DNA of 13,794 nt from an uncultured bacterium (GTDB taxonomy: Bacteria; Actinomycetota; Coriobacteriia; Coriobacteriales; Atopobiaceae), in assembly GCA_905214175.1 (NCBI GenBank), contig CAJMLD010000021.1, positions 1-13,794 on the forward strand, written 5' to 3'. Under the pieces are notes generated by a model. That model saw only the letters and a program-made list of their open reading frames with translations. It searched no databases and had not been told where the DNA came from. Positions 13,701-13,794 of the stretch are shown here, piece by piece. The translations under genes and the position numbers were made by a program. Every line of letters begins with the position of its first letter. Position 1 is the first letter of the stretch.

Positions 13701-13794
13701 CCCAGTTGGCCAGAATGTTGAACCAGGCGTACAGAGACGGAATCACGCAGACGCCCAGCGTGACGATCACCGCCACGGGGTTGCGCAGTATCCT
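10789..13794 (-). CDS. YhgE/Pip-family membrane protein with basic tail (5' end cut by window)
   Basis: The reading frame stays open to the window edge: the last visible codons give RILRNPVAVIV, which matches the usual start of this family, so only some 10-20 residues are missing. The GTG at 13776 is not the true start. In the 1001 visible residues, a membrane helix ends in VIPSLYAWFNI. A coiled-coil outside domain runs to about 515, and five helices follow (about 516-532, 553-577, 585-608, 611-627 and 672-688), led by FPVANYGSGVTPFYT. Unlike its partner it has two further helices (about 756-777 and 782-802) and a long cytoplasmic end. The last 66 residues (10792-10989) include 26 Lys and 7 Arg mixed with Asp and His. 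It overlaps the next gene by four bases. It is probably a paralogue of that partner, forming a hetero-complex in the envelope; function unknown. Confidence 0.87.
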   Translation of the reverse strand, partial: RILRNPVAVIVTLGVCVIPSLYAWFNILANWDPYENTQDVRVAVVNLDEGADAGGDLGFINAGDMVVEELGKNTQLKWVFLDEDTALEEVRSGRSYAAIVIPADFTRDLTSVLTGDLVSPDLTYYVNEKVNPIAPKVTDTGASTVETQINETFVSTVSNVVVGKLQGLIVSAKGDADSATTSIVGRVRGVKGTVDGLSTSMSDAQGTVAAARQTIEDAETTLDELDRISSRASGSLADATGILFTSRDDATSLATSVAGAVSDGSTRLSSISGTTNQAIGRISGKIGQAQGTAEGALATAQSLVDQNRQLVRDLQSLSATLPERVRPAFDASVARISAQVDKEQATVDDLSRATSDIGATNDAVAGLSSSVNDAIQTGTTSLSGVNSSFNQDTLPELYGALDNFSGAAQSLSGSLGGLSPTIAQTKAVLEQLDDTLEQTSTALSVTTESLNDMSSSLDDVATDLSAIQSSSAMDRVNELLNLDANGIASFMSSPVALDEEAVFPVANYGSGVTPFYTNLALWVGGFVLIAIYKAEVDKEGIEGGFAPWQGYFGRLLLFLLLGVLQGVICTVGDLVIGIQCLDPKAFILAGVIESFVYVNVIFAFAVAFKHIGKALCVLFVILQIPGSSGTYPIEMMPDFFRALNPWLPFTYGIRAMREAIAGYYGNYYGQNLFTLLLFVIPALLIGVGWRRHLLNINSLFDKKLAETDLMICERDGIEVEHYRLSSLIKALMHNDEYRAQIVQRAARFNAAYPHLIRVGFVLLLALPLGLSVVMFSVSNKLPWFIVWIVCLVLLCTALIIIEYFHESLNRKTAMVDLSKDEMYQLLGDQLDREYFSSPIERLRRRVSDVVAETQGKHVKANAPETPGPEGTTSDLAGSQSTIVLRRLFESSPLGGHDPEPEVEVPTITRGGVVAPPVAEDAEPVTHVMNPSLTVSKAAKPKAEKGEKDDGAHAKHGKRKAEKDKKRKKDKKKDPDKKRKRDDKKHDDKDRKRKHGKKGGRA

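Noticed and set aside
13774..13776. GTG as the start of the upstream pip gene
   Set aside because: The frame continues to the window edge with RILRNP, which fits the family N-terminus, so the real start lies outside the window.

Overview
The window is GC-rich and densely coding. It looks like a chromosomal segment of a high-GC Gram-positive gut or oral actinobacterium. The gene products, the strong purine-rich ribosome binding sites and the tandem YhgE/Pip genes fit a coriobacterium such as the Olsenella/Atopobium group. That placement is an inference from general resemblance and was not tested by a search. I see no prophage, IS transposase, CRISPR array or rRNA.

Layout. (1) 65-1414, minus: a C1-family aminopeptidase (PepC/bleomycin hydrolase) with its catalytic Cys-His-Asn intact. 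A perfect 29-nt palindrome lies just beyond its stop. (2) 1415-1650: a divergent intergenic region with a perfect 18-bp palindrome that overlaps a predicted promoter. (3) 1651-2926, plus: a two-gene unit made of a short-chain dehydrogenase and a MarR-type regulator, one base apart. The palindrome is the obvious candidate operator for the regulator. (4) 2927-3349: a gene-free, AT-richer stretch with a 153-bp inverted-repeat element (MITE-like) and a 20-bp tandem repeat. (5) 3350-4747, plus: the CCA-adding enzyme. Then come a promoter, tRNA-Gln(CUG), tRNA-Glu(CUC) and a clear intrinsic terminator. (6) 5100-5294: gene-free, with two copies of a 54-bp hairpin-bearing repeat. (7) 5295-6899, minus: single-chain iron-sulfur L-serine dehydratase with an internal ACT domain and a cysteine-rich tail. 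(8) 7014-8507, minus: glutamyl-tRNA synthetase, probably with a TTG start. (9) 8612-13794, minus: two overlapping YhgE/Pip-type membrane protein genes. The upstream one is cut by the window edge and carries two extra membrane helices and a very basic C-terminal tail.

How the genes work together. The middle of the window has a translation theme: CCA addition, the two tRNAs that glutamyl-tRNA synthetase can recognise, and that synthetase itself, interrupted by serine dehydratase. The left end pairs a peptidase with a regulated oxidoreductase of unknown substrate. The right end is a cell-envelope operon of unknown function, probably forming an EsaA-like or ABC-2-like membrane assembly. The most unusual elements are the operator-like palindrome, the two non-coding repeat families and the basic-tailed Pip protein. 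None of them amounts to a clearly new system on sequence inspection alone.
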